Of a stretch of DNA of 64,000 nucleotides, positions 43,994 through 55,627 are shown piece by piece. The notes under the pieces were generated by a model, which did not search any database, was not told the origin of the DNA, and saw only the letters and a program-made list of their open reading frames with translations. This DNA comes from Brachycybe producta (Eukaryota; Arthropoda; Diplopoda; Playtdesmida; Andrognathidae). How positions within the stretch are numbered: the stretch's first letter is position 1; each line of letters starts with the position of its first letter. Position numbers and translations under genes: made by a program. The stretch is from contig JAUPFP010000086.1 in NCBI GenBank assembly GCA_036925085.1, positions 310,001-374,000 on the forward strand. Direction: 5' to 3'.

Positions 43994-44940
43994 TAGGTGA
44001 ATATGGAAGAATTATTTTTATAAGATTAATGTTTAGTATATTATTTTTTGGAAATACAATAATTTTTTTATTTTATTATAATAACTATAATTATTATATT
44101 TATTTGAATTCGAGGTGCTTTACCTCGTTTTTGATATGATAAATTAATATATTTAGCATGAAAGACAATTTTACCTGTAAGATTAAATTACTTATTATTT
44201 TCTATAAGAATTATAATAATTTTATCAAAAAATAGTTTATATAAAATAAATATTTTGGGTATATTAGATGGTATTTCCTTTTTTGAAAATAAAACAATGA
44301 AATGGCTGAATAATAGGTGATAAACTGTAATTTTATTAATGATTTTAAATCTTTCATTAAAAATGAAATTTTTATAATTTAATATTTTATTCAAAATAAT
44401 GAAAATAATAATTATATATTTTAATAAAAAATAACTTCTTTATGAATAAATTTATTAATAAAAATTATCTATATTGTATAAGAAATTAGATATTATTTGC
44501 CTTTTATTTTAAACAGAAGGAGGTCTTAATTATAATTATAATATTATTTACTTAACGTTCTTATTTTGTAGTCATTTCAGGAACTTAAACATCTAATTTA
44601 TATTAAATTCTTATTTTTCTAAAATATTTTTTCCATGAAAAATTGTCATTAATAATATATTAATTAATATTAATATATTAAAACTAATAATTAATAGGAG
44701 GGTAAGGATATATATAAACTTACTACTTGTACTTAAAATAATATATATATATATAAAAAAAAATATAATTAGGTGTTTGCATTTAGAACTTTGACTTCTA
44801 AGGAAATAATTTCTATTATTTATAATGCTTTTAATTCAAAATAATCTCTAAAGATATATATCATCTTAGTTGCTTCAAAACTATGCTTTAATAAGCTATT
44901 TAGAATATAAAATAAAGTATAATAATAATAAAAATATTAT
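43994..44940. other. Very AT-rich sequence, probably mitochondrial in origin
   Basis: Roughly 85 per cent A+T. It is continuous with the 12S fragment if the Helitron is removed and with the nad5 copy if the solo LTR is removed, so I infer it is part of the same mitochondrial insertion. I could not assign a gene to it; control-region sequence is possible. Confidence 0.4.
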
Positions 44941-45829
44941 TGAAACGATCAGTCCAGGAGCGCTCCTGGCTCACTTAGTTTTTTGTGGATCGTTTGTTTT
45001 TGTTTGTAGATTGGCCTGGAACTTTGTCAACCCTCTGTACTGATGTACAGAGGATTGACCTAGTTCTCTCAGCTGACAACGCCAATATCCTGTCTTGGGT
45101 CACCTCTTGGGTCTTGGGTCTCTTTCTCTCCCAGTCCCACCCCTTAATACAAAAAGATCATGCTGATAAGCAGTAGCATTATGTCAATGGGGTTGTATTT
45201 TTCTTGGAAAATTATTGTTGTTATAGAATGAATCATCTTTCTATATTTTGGTGACCACTGGTCAATCAAATTGATTGGCCAGTTTGGTTTTTCATTTCGA
45301 TTTTGCCCAATCAGAGAATACAGAGAAATGGTTCTCAGTATCCTCTTTTTGGGTATAAAAGGCCGTGTATTTTTGTGTAAAAAAAGGACTCGAAAGCACT
45401 CTTGAGACAACGAATCTATGCTCAAGTTTGTTCAGAGAGAACAGTCTTTTTAAAGACTAGAATGGAATTGTAAATAAACAAATGGTATACTTTAAAAATT
45501 GCCAAGTCTTATTTCTTTATACTTATGGAGAGAACGAAAGTTCTCAAATCATCTTCATCTCGAATCATCAATCCGGGTGAAAACCCGGATCAACACTTCT
45601 AGATGCAACTTCAAGGGACAGCACGATCAACTAGCTTTTAACGGGCGAAAGCCCGAGGGGTAGCAGACAGCTAAAAGATCCATTTTACTGTAAAAGTTCA
45701 ACAAGGATGAACTTGCGAGGAATAGGAAAAGGGATTAATTTGTTCTCTTCCTCCCGAACCAGGATAAAATAAGCGGCTTAGCCAACCGCTTTTTGGTATA
45801 TTTTATCCACCACAAGGTGGTTCGTTACA
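44941..45829 (+). mobile_element. Complete solo LTR (family B), TSD TTAT
   Basis: Begins TGAAACGATCAG and ends TTCGTTACA, with TG...CA termini, 889 bp. It is flanked by TTAT at 44937-44940 and 45830-45833. It contains a 5' hairpin CCAGGAGCGCTCCTGG, a GTACTGATGTAC hairpin, CCAAT-type boxes, TATAAAAGG (about 45355), AATAAA-like signals and then three GAAA-capped hairpins: GAGAACGAAAGTTCTC, CCGGGTGAAAACCCGG and CGGGCGAAAGCCCG. It is inserted into mitochondrial-type sequence. Confidence 0.88.
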
Positions 45830-45833
45830 TTAT

Positions 45834-47728
45834 TATACCAAAAAATAAACTTTTAAATCTATTATTTTTAAAAAAATTAATAAATATAAATAAATTTATT
45901 ATTATCTTTCAAATTCCAGTTGATCCAATTACTTCTAATCATCCCACATCTCTTATTTGAAACTTTACTTTTCTTTCATTTAATAAATTATATATTAGTC
46001 ATTGTGAAAATATTAAAGTTAAATATCATATTCTAGAAAAAAAAAATTAATAGATTGCAAATAATTTTTATTTATTATAAATTTATAATAGATAAATAAA
46101 TAAATAATAAAAAAAAATATAATTAAAGGTCAAATTTTTTCTATATAAAATATTGATAAGTAATTTATTTCTCAAAATGAATAATAATTAACTCTAATTC
46201 CTATAATTAATGTTGCTATACTTAATAAACATAATGGAAATAAATAAAATCATTCATTTTCATTAAATCCATATAATTTTAAAAATTTTAAATTTCTTAA
46301 TATAACAAAAATTGTTACACGAATTCTGTATAGACATGTTAAACTAATTCTTATTATTAAAAAAATTAAAATAAAAAAATTTAAATCTATTTTAATGAAC
46401 GTCTCTAAAATTATATCTTTAGAATAAAATCCAGCTAAAAATGGAAATCCACATAATGATAAATTTGCTATTAAAAAACTTATTCTTATTAATGGTCTGA
46501 AATAAGAAATACTTCCTATGAAACGAATATCTTGAATTCCTATTGTCTCATGAATAATTTTACCAGCACATAAAAAAATTAATGCTTTAAATATAGCCTG
46601 AACTACTAAATGAAAAAAAGAAATAATAGGATATCCTATTGCAAGAATAAATATTATTAATCCTAATTGTCTTAATGTAGAAAGAGCAATAATTTTTTTA
46701 AAATCATATTCATATATTGCAACAATTCCTGTGCATAATATAGTAAGTAAAGATATAATTAATATAAAATTTTTAATGTATTGTAAATTTGAATAAATTC
46801 AATAAAAACGAATTAATGAATAAATTCCAGCAGTGACTAACGTTGATGAATGAACAAGAGCAGAAACAAGTGTTGGAGCAGCTATTGCTGCTGGTAGTCA
46901 AGCAGAAAAAGGAATTTGAGCACTTTTTGTTATTCCTGCTAATAAAACAAAAACTACTACTAATCATAAAATTCTTTCAAATTCTAAATTTATTCTCAAT
47001 ATTCTTCATGAACCATATCTAAATAAAAGTCCAATTCTAATTAAAAGACCTACATCACCAATTCGATTTTATAAAATTGTTAATATTCCAGCTCTAGAAG
47101 ACTTATTATTAGAATAATAAATTACTAAACAATATGAAACTAATCCTAATCCATCTCACCCTAACAAAATAGTAATAAATCTTGGACTAATAATTAAAAA
47201 CAATATTGATAAAATAAATAATAATACTAGAATAAAAAATCGATTTAATCTTTTATCTTCTTTTATATATGCTAAACTATATATTATTACTCCTCTAGAA
47301 ATAGTTAATACAATACAAATAAATATTAATCTTATTCAATCTAATAAAAAATTACTCTGATAATTATTCCATTAAAGTTAAAAATTCCTCATTCAATAAA
47401 AATTACTAAATTAATATATATATATATACATATTATTATTATTATTATTACTATTATTAATATTAATACTCTTCTACATATACCAATTATTATTATTTAA
47501 GATTATATTAAAATTTCTAAAGATCCACAATCAATTATTTTATATTAAACTACTTAAATATTTAAAAAATAAATAGTAATCTTTTTAAAAATAATAAATT
47601 TAATGGAATTCAATGAAGAAATCTAATTATATATTCTATTATAGTAATTTCATTTATTCTTAAAAGACTTATTATTATTATTCCATGTTGAGTTATTGAA
47701 AATAAATAAAGACTATATACACAACTTA
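45834..47728 (-). pseudogene. nad5: Nuclear copy of mitochondrial nad5
   Basis: On the minus strand, reading TGA as Trp and AGA as Ser, it encodes [48 protein letters not shown]-type and ALIFLCAGKIIH segments, hallmarks of NADH dehydrogenase subunit 5 (a membrane proton-pumping subunit of complex I). The recognisable part is about 46190-47500. The margins are AT-rich and may include adjoining tRNA sequence that I could not define. In the standard code it is full of stops. Confidence 0.9.
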
Positions 47729-48395
47729 AACAAGGGATTCAAGGAACCCTATAGACCTCCATTGCTTTAATGTATGCTAATTACTTCATTACTGTTCTCA
47801 TGTTCTTTTAAAATGTGCATGCAAGAACTGTATGACATTTTTGTGGGTGATTTGTAACTAGTGCCTCAGTGGGCCCATCCCTCTTTAAATTTAGACCTCC
47901 AGCCACATGAGATTATGTGAGTTTCAGTTTTATTTTTTGAAAATTTCCAAATCTCTAGTACATTAAACCTTTCGTAAACCATTTTATAGTTTTCTTGCAA
48001 TTAGTATACAACTACCAAATGATAATTTAAAAAAAGACATTTTAAAGATAATAATTTCAACAAGGTATTTATTTTTAGAATATTAAAAAACAATACAAAT
48101 AATATTCAGATGAAATGCAAATATGAAATAAAATGCTACTTAAGTATTAGCTTTTTAAGTATTAAAAAACAAAACAAATAATATTCATAAGAATGAGCAA
48201 ATATGAAGCAAAACTGTGGTTAAAAATAGTGTAATAATAATAGAAAAATTATATATAGATTTACAGGTTTTTAATTATTGTTTTATAATATGTTAGTGGT
48301 TATTTTAAATGTTAATTGTTTTTCTTTGAAAATGCAAAATTATTGAGAAATATATAAAGTTGTAAAATAAAAAACGTGTTAGGGGCACATAGAAA

Positions 48396-49430
48396 TTAAC
48401 AATCACAAAGTTTTGAAATTGTGTTTGTTGAGTAATTCACCATGAACTGCAATTTTGGCTTCAGCAACAAAAATTCCTCTAATTCTTCCAGGTCTTCAAG
48501 TTTTATTGGGATGTTGGGTCCTAAACATTGTGTTGCAAGAAACGTCTCTAAAGTAGACGTAAAGCAGGATAAAGTTAATCGCTCGTTTGAGTCTTTTTCA
48601 ATAGTTAAACTTAAAAGTATTACATGGTCCATGTTTGACCATAATTGCTTACTTTTGCAATGTGGACATGTTACAAACTGGGTTGTCCCTGGCTGGATAG
48701 CTTTTTTGCATTTGGGGAAAATGCAACTACGATAGGACATATTTTTTATACCCACAATTTTACCTTCAAATTGCATCGGGTCGCTTTTGATCAGATTTGT
48801 GTCATCAGCTTGAATACCTGAAAGGATTGCATTTTCAATCGTAACAACTAGTGTATTTCTAGTTGTATTAAGGTACTTTTCGTCATTAAAATGGTTAATT
48901 GACACATTTGAAATTGAATAACAGTTCCCTTCTTGAAATTGCATTATCATTTCATCCTCCCATACACATAATTTGCAAGCATCACTTACATCAGCAATTA
49001 AAAATGATTTTAACCTCAGCAGTTTCCCTCTTACTATTCGTTCTTCCACTTCGGATAATGCCTTTACACACTTGACTTTTACGTTCACAGTTGATCTTGC
49101 TGCACATGTAAGGGCATCGGCAACCGTCTTGCTCGTGTCAAGAACTTGGTATGGAAACTGGACATTTGTGTTAACGATTTTGCTGTATTTGGAGACAATC
49201 ACGTCATTTTTATCGGCTTCCATCATCGACAGCTTTCGTTTAATTCCAGTGAATTTCACAGGAGTAGTTTGACTTTCGAATAACTTAAAAGCTTCACGTT
49301 TATCTGGTGAATAACAAATGACTCGCTGGTAATCATTAGGAGCAGTCTGGAGTTTGGCATTAAAATAGACAACACCACTTTTCCCCTGATTAATTGGTGA
49401 TACCTCGTGTAGGTATCCTTGCACTTCGTC
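48396..49430 (-). CDS. RPA1-like OB-fold / zinc-ribbon protein (exon)
   Basis: About 344 residues. N-terminal OB-fold-like segment (VSPINQGKSGVVYFNAKLQ, RVICYSPDKREAFK). A middle OB-like segment (VEERIVRGKLLRLKSFLIADVSDACKLCVWEDEM and YSISNVSINHFNDEKYLNT, both only indicated). A C-terminal zinc ribbon CIFPKCKKAI ... FVTCPHCKSK. This layout resembles the ssDNA-binding domains of replication protein A large subunit, as also found in Helitron-associated RPA genes. There is no ATG; the frame opens just after TTCTACTATAG, a good 3' splice site, so an upstream exon is likely. The C-terminus ends at a proper stop. The frame is fully open, suggesting youth or constraint. Confidence 0.7.
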   Translation of the reverse strand, partial: DEVQGYLHEVSPINQGKSGVVYFNAKLQTAPNDYQRVICYSPDKREAFKLFESQTTPVKFTGIKRKLSMMEADKNDVIVSKYSKIVNTNVQFPYQVLDTSKTVADALTCAARSTVNVKVKCVKALSEVEERIVRGKLLRLKSFLIADVSDACKLCVWEDEMIMQFQEGNCYSISNVSINHFNDEKYLNTTRNTLVVTIENAILSGIQADDTNLIKSDPMQFEGKIVGIKNMSYRSCIFPKCKKAIQPGTTQFVTCPHCKSKQLWSNMDHVILLSLTIEKDSNERLTLSCFTSTLETFLATQCLGPNIPIKLEDLEELEEFLLLKPKLQFMVNYSTNTISKLCDC

Positions 49431-49799
49431 CTATAGTAGAATTTAGTAAAATGTTTTTTTAAATACACTTCATATGTGGACATAACATAGGTAATATAAT
49501 ATAAATTATATGTTATATGCCATTTCAATATTTTAGAAATACAGTATATACAAATGTTCAATTTTAAGCATAAGCAACATAGACAAATTTTGTTCTATAG
49601 GTATCATAGGTTTTGTAATTTATAATATACTTTTCAAATTTTAAAATCAAATCAATAGTGTCGGTGCATTATATGTTTGTAATTGTGTGCATATAATTAG
49701 TTTTCCATATAATTTGAACTGCTCAAAACATTCAGTTTATACTATTGCTTATTATGAAGTCACATTAATTAATAGGCCTGCCAAATACCTATTGTAAAT

Positions 49800-50035
49800 G
49801 GCACGGCAACATGGCCTATCTCATTTTTCCGAAATGTTTTGTTAGCATTTAAAAAAATTCGTATCTTCCCGCCCAATCAGTCTGTGACCTTAACACTATA
49901 TGGAGCAATTGTCTTAAGTATTACGAGCAAGGTGTCAATAAACTGAGGCCAAAGACTGATCGTACAGGAAAATACGAATTTTATAAAATGCACAAAAAAA
50001 TTGCAGAAAAAATGAGATATGCCATGTTGCGAGAC
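49800..50035. repeat. ~235-bp inverted-repeat insertion inside the TIR element
   Basis: CGGCAACATGGCCTATCTCA... at the left and TGAGATATGCCATGTTGCG at the right are imperfect inverted ends, with a second inner pair AAAATTCGTAT / ATACGAATTTT. MITE-like. Confidence 0.6.
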
Positions 50036-50289
50036 ATTGACGATAATGTGTATTATCACAGCCTTCATTGCAATAGAATTTGCAAATTGAAATTAAATGT
50101 TAACAGCTTTATTTTAACAAAAAAAAGTGTAGGTTAAAATACTCGTAATTATGAATTACCTCCCCCTAATACGATGCAACAAAGGTCTATAGGGTTCCTT
50201 GAATCCCTTGTTAGAAAGTAGCATTAAATACATTAATGTAATTATTAATTACATTATTGCATTAATACATAAATGTAATTTTAAGTGTG

Positions 50290-52260
50290 CTAGTCTCAAA
50301 ATGTGAGTGTTTAGCCAACCATTCTCTAGTTCTACTTGCAAAGTTGCAATTTTTTACCATTATGCATTCTTAATTTATATTTTAATTTGTGATTTGTTTA
50401 ATTTTGTTAATTGTTTTTCATTAATACATGTAATTCATTTACATGCATTAACGAAAAACAATTAACAAAATTAAACAAATCAATAACTTATTTCAGATAC
50501 TTTGTATTCCGTTAATTTATTAAAATAATAAAAAAATGAAATTTATGATTTTAAAAAATTAAAAATTTAAAAAAATTAAAAATTTAAAAAAATTAAAAAT
50601 TTAAAAAAATTAAAAATTTAAAAAAATTAAAAATTTAAAAAAATTAAAAATTTAAAAAAATTAAAAATTTAAAAAAATTAAAAATTTAAAAAAATTAAAA
50701 ATTTAAAAAAATTAAAAATTAAAAAAGTTAAAAATTTAAAAAAATTAAAAATTTAAAAAAATTGAAAATGGAAAAAAGTTAAAAATTGTAAATAATTAAA
50801 AATTGTAAATAATTAAAAATTGTAAATAATTACAATTGGTACATAATTAAAAATTGTAAATAAATGTGGGTGTGTAGCCAACAATTTTTATATTTTGAAC
50901 TGTTTTGTTTTATGTAATCATATTCAAATTTAGGGTAGCTCTAGTTCTACTTGCAAAGTTGCAATTGTTTACTATTATGCATTCTTAATTTATATTTTAA
51001 TTTGTGATTTGGTTAATTTTAATTTTTTCATTAATATTTTTGTTTTTCATTAATAGTTTTGTTTTTCATTAATATTTTTCATTACTAATTTTTTACTATT
51101 TTTCATATTTAACAAAATTAAACAAATCAATAACTTATTTCAGATACTTTTTATTCCGTTTATTTTATTAAAAAAAAATAAAAAAATGAAATTTATTATT
51201 GAATAAATTTTTTTAAATAATTAGAATTTGTAAAAAAAATAAAAATGGTAAATAATTCAAAAGTGTAAAAGTTTAAAAATTGTAAGTTTAAAAACTGTAA
51301 AAAATTAAAAATTGTAAAAAATTAAAAATTTAAAAAAATTAAAAATTTAAAAAAATTAAAAATTTAAAAAAATTAAAAATTTAAAAAAATTAAATATTTA
51401 AAAAAATTAAAAATTTAAAAAAATTAAAAATTTAAAAAAATTTAAAAAAATTAAATATTTAAAAAAAATTAAAAATTTAAAAAAATTGTAAGTAATTAAA
51501 AATTGCAAATAATTACAAATGGTAAATAATTACAAATGGTAAATAATTACAAATGGTAAATAATTACAAATGGTAAATAATTACAAATGGTAAATAATTA
51601 CAAATGGTAAATAATTAAAAATTATAAATAAATGTGTGTGTGTAGCCAACAATTTTTATATTTTGAACTGTTTTGGTTTATGTAATCATATTTAAATTTA
51701 GCCTAGCTCTAGTTCTACTTGCAAAGTTGCAATTTTTTACCATTATGCATTCTTAATTTATATTTTAATTTGTGATTTGTTTAATTTTGTTAATTGTTTT
51801 TCATTAATACATGTAATTAATTTACATGCATTAACGAAAAACAATTAACAAAATTAAACAATTCAATAACTTATTTCAGATACTTTGTATTCCGTTTATT
51901 TTATTAAAATAATAAAAAAATGAAATTTATGATTTTAAAAAATTAAAAATTTAAAAAAAAATATATATATTAAAAATTAAACAAATTAATAACTTATTTC
52001 AGATACTTTTCATTCCAATTATTTTATTAAAAAAATTAAAAACTGAAATTTGTTTGAATAAAAAATTGTAAATTTAAAATTGTAAATTAAACATTGTAAA
52101 TATTTAAAAATTGTAAATAATAAAAAAATTAAATAATTAAGAATTGTAAATAATTAAAAGTTGCAAATAATTAAGTTGCAAATAATTAAAAATTGTAAAT
52201 TGAAAAAATTTAAATAATTAAATTTGTAAATAAAAAATTATTTTATATTTAAAAATTGAT
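50290..52260. repeat. AT-rich satellite with higher-order units
   Basis: Three diverged higher-order units begin near 50325, 50938 and 51705 with CTAGTTCTACTTGCAAAGTT and continue through TATGCATTCTTAATTTATAT to AACTTATTTCAGATACTTT. Between these blocks are short tandems: AAAAATTTAAAAAAATT (15-17 bp period, 50560-50760 and 51300-51480) and AATTACAAATGGTAAAT (17 bp, 51500-51610). A 25-bp inverted repeat (TTAATTGTTTTTCATTAA / TTAACGAAAAACAATTAA) lies in units one and three. Confidence 0.85.
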
Positions 52261-52264
52261 TTTT

Positions 52265-53220
52265 GTCAACCCTGTTTAGAATTTATTGTTAGTTTAGCAT
52301 GTATTCATATTACCTTGTCCTGCATGATGATAATAAAAAAAATAATTCTAGAAAGCTGTAATGGTGATTTTGTATTTGAAGAGTTTCAGATATGAACAAT
52401 GAATTAATGAGCTACAGATTTTAGTAATTTGGTATTTATAGTTTTTGATCACATAAAATTGACCAATGGCTGACTGATGATGAAGTGTGAGAATTTTAGT
52501 TTTTTTGTCTAATTTTGAAATCATCTTTTAAACTTTCCCATGATCATTAATTTCCTCTTACCAAAATGGAAGTTATTTATGATATATTCACAATATGCCA
52601 TACAATAAATTCAATTAAATTATATTTTTTCATTCCATAATTTTGTCTCCCAAGTCTCTCATGTCTCCCAAGAAATTTTAATTAAGTTTCAAAAAAGATT
52701 TATATTATATTAAGTTGATTTTAAAATCAACTTAATATAATATAATATAAAACACATGCAATTGAAATGTGTATACTTTTACTAACCACAAAATAAACTA
52801 ACAGCTCACTGGTGAAGTGTGAGAATTTTTGCTTACTTAATTTAAATGTTTCAAAACAAGAGTTCATATTTTGAGAAAGTTACACATGATTAAAAAAATT
52901 GTGACTTTTTGTTAACCACACAACCATTAAGTTTATTAAAACAGTTTGTTATGAAAATACTTAGACTGAAGCAATTTTACTGTTTTCTCATTTCCAAGTA
53001 CAATAATATTCTAAGATGAAATTAAAATAAATAAATAAAAAATAGAAAAAATCCAAAAAGAATAAAAATGAAATATTAATAAAAACTACTTTGACACTTG
53101 TAATAAATATGCTTCAAAACAAAATAAAAAAATGAGTAGTATGCTTATTATGTTTACTTAAAGCAATTTAATGTGGTAAATAATATTCTTGCTTTTTAAA
53201 AGTGATTTTATTATTTTTTT
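52265..53220. other. AT-rich non-coding sequence
   Basis: No frame of note. Contains the 44-bp palindrome listed separately. Confidence 0.5.
52701..52744. repeat. 44-bp perfect palindrome
   Basis: TATATTATATTAAGTTGATT plus TT followed by its exact reverse complement, no spacer. Can form a cruciform. Confidence 0.92.
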
Positions 53221-53690
53221 TTTTTGGAGAAAAATGTCATGAAATATAAAATGGCCATTTTACTCTGTGAATCCTCTTAATAAATACATGGGAACATTAC
53301 TAGTAAACAATTTTGCAGTACTATATTATCTGAAGACAAACTCAATAGAATAAGTTCAAATGTGTCCAATATATAAACATCCTTTAAGAGTTTTTTCCTT
53401 CATGGACATTATTTTTCTTCCCACAAAAACAGAACCTATTAATTATATATTTATTGTTAAATCGAAATTAAAAGTTTTAATTAAAAATATTTGAAGGAAA
53501 ATGTCATGAAATATAAAATGGTCATTTTATGCTGTGCATGGTCTTAAATAAATACACAGAAACATTAGTATACAAATTTGCAGTGCTATTTTAAATGAAG
53601 GTAAAAGACAATAGAAAAAGTTAAAGGGTGTCCAATTATAAAAACTTCCCTTAAGTTTTTTTTATCATGAACATTATTTTTCTTCCCATG
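53220..53690. repeat. Two-copy tandem duplication, ~264-bp period
   Basis: AAATGTCATGAAATATAAAA at 53231 recurs at 53498. Both copies continue with TGG(C/T)CATTTTA, AATAAATACA, GTGTCCAAT and GACATTATTTTTCTTCCCA or close variants. Older drift than in the Helitron coding repeats. Confidence 0.8.
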
Positions 53691-53699
53691 AGAAAAGTA

Positions 53700-55620
53700 A
53701 AGATAAGGCATGTTTAAAAAGTGACACCTTTGAACTAAAAATATTTTTTTTGTTTTAATTACATATATCACATACAGTATATCACACACACATATATTAC
53801 ATATACCATGTGAAAAAGTATTTTTAACATCGTGTAAAAATAAACTTTTCAGAACCAGTAATTTCTTAGTTTCTGTAACATACTCAATTTTTTTAATTAT
53901 TGAAACTATTCAAAATAAAAGATCATGATGATTTGGAACTGATTTTACAAAAGAAACCATTTCTGTGTTAATAACTGAAACCACCTTTTCAAAAATCAGT
54001 GACTGATATGATCACTCTCCAAATTTGTTTTATTTTTAATGGAAAATTAAATGAAATTACTATTTTTAATATACAAGTATGTATCAGCAAAATTTCATTT
54101 GCATTACTTTGAAAAATTATTGTTTTTTAATCTTTGTATTTTTTAATTGTAGGTGAAATCATTTAATTTTATTACATAAAACTTTCAAGCTTCAAAAACT
54201 ATTTTTGCTCTTGTCTCAATTAACTACGCCAATTATTGAATTATCAAACATTTTAAAAATTTAATGTTTAGTTTTTTCTTTTTCTTTTCTTCTTTTGAGT
54301 GTCACCATTACTCATTATTAAACCATTCAAAGCTTTGGCAATCACTATTTTTTTTGTTAAATAATATGAATTGAAAAAATAATTTTGAAGCACTTTGAAA
54401 GTATTTTTCGTTTTTTGCATCACCAACTTTTTGAAATAAACGTTTTATTTCAATTCATTTTTACTAAACTACATTCTTATAATGCACTGTTTTCGAGTTT
54501 TAACTAGTATAATTTAATTTTTTTTTATCTGATATTAAAATTAGTATCATCCAAAAAAATAAATCATAACTTTCGTGTAAAGAAAAAATACATCTTCTTG
54601 GCATCATTGTATGGCCAGCAGTAATGATTCAGTAATCATAAGATTTTACAAATATATAGAAACAAAAATAAAAAATGTCATTGCACACTTACTACACTTA
54701 TATGTGTAAACATAAGTCAAATGTGTAAGTACATCATGGAATATGTATATCTTTTTTAGGGTACTTTAAAGCAATAACACTTCATAATTGCTAAATTTAA
54801 TGATTTATAAAATAAATAAATCTGATGAATACAGGATGTGATCTAGAGAAGAGCCTATAACATAGGGATATTATTTGAAACAATTAATAAGGAATATCAA
54901 TAAAAAAGCCACATTTTTTTCGAATACCCTTTAGATATCTTAAGAAATTTTTATAGGTTAATTATAATATATACTAATATGCTAAATTTGTTACTAGAGT
55001 ATTTCAAATTTAAGAGCTTGGATACATGTCCATCATTTTGTTTTCAGCAAATGATTCTTTTAGCTGGTGTACATAGCCACCATTTGTAATTTACAAAATT
55101 CAAGTTACATTCAATTACACACAAATAATTTCTCTACAACCATCTCTACTACCATATGGTATTGAGCAATAATAGTTCAATATTTAATCTGGTTTATTTA
55201 AAAAAGTTCGATATTTTTATTTTGAAAATATCGATGCAGAAACCTGGTCGCTCATCACTATTAACATCCCTTCTTAAACGCTCGCATTAAACAATAAACT
55301 TGTAAAATAAAATTGTTGGATATTGTATCTGAAAATAAGTTGTTTTAAATTTGCATTAACACTAATACAAAAAAAAGTTTAAAAAAACTTTCTTTAAAGC
55401 AAAAACAAAAACAACTTTGCTAACTAGATGGGATAATGTTTTTGATAAAATAATTACCCAATTTATCTAACACTTTCATGGCAAATAATTAATAATTTGT
55501 GAAACTATTTTAAAAAACATTGGAAAAGCCAACTATGTAAATATTATTTATAATAAAAATCACTTGTTCATAAGAAAGAAAATTATAGAGGTGGTTGTGT
55601 TTAATTATGATACACATAAT
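53700..55620. other. AT-rich, no gene; possible 3' non-coding part of the Helentron
   Basis: No open frame of size and no domain. It follows the end of the Rep-helicase-endonuclease ORF, so part of it is probably the element's 3' region. I could not identify a terminal hairpin or end. Confidence 0.45.
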
Positions 55621-55627
55621 ATACATA

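Larger units (their letters stand above)
47729..50212 (-). mobile_element. 2.5-kb element with 30-bp perfect TIRs encoding an RPA-like protein
   Basis: AACAAGGGATTCAAGGAACC... (47729-47758) is the exact inverse of 50183-50212. The only sizeable ORF within is the RPA-like gene. Target duplication is ambiguous (TTAA on the left, TTAG on the right if 2-3 bases of the TIR are assigned to the target). No transposase is seen, so either it is mobilised in trans or the enzyme is not recognised. Its left TIR abuts the mitochondrial nad5 copy. Confidence 0.8.

Noticed and set aside
44188-44394. Minus-strand 68-codon frame rich in Ile/Asn/Lys
   Set aside because: Expected by chance in extremely AT-rich DNA; no similarity to a mitochondrial protein recognised.
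45530-45680. Hammerhead ribozyme in the GAAA hairpins of the LTR
   Set aside because: The GAAA sits in hairpin loops and no CUGAUGA core with matching stems was found on either strand.
41740-47728. Reading this stretch as a real mitochondrial genome segment
   Set aside because: It abuts a nuclear non-LTR retrotransposon, is interrupted by a Helitron and an LTR with a target duplication, and borders a TIR element.
47726-50213. piggyBac-type element with TTAA target
   Set aside because: TTAA is present on the left but the right flank reads TTAG, and no piggyBac transposase is present.
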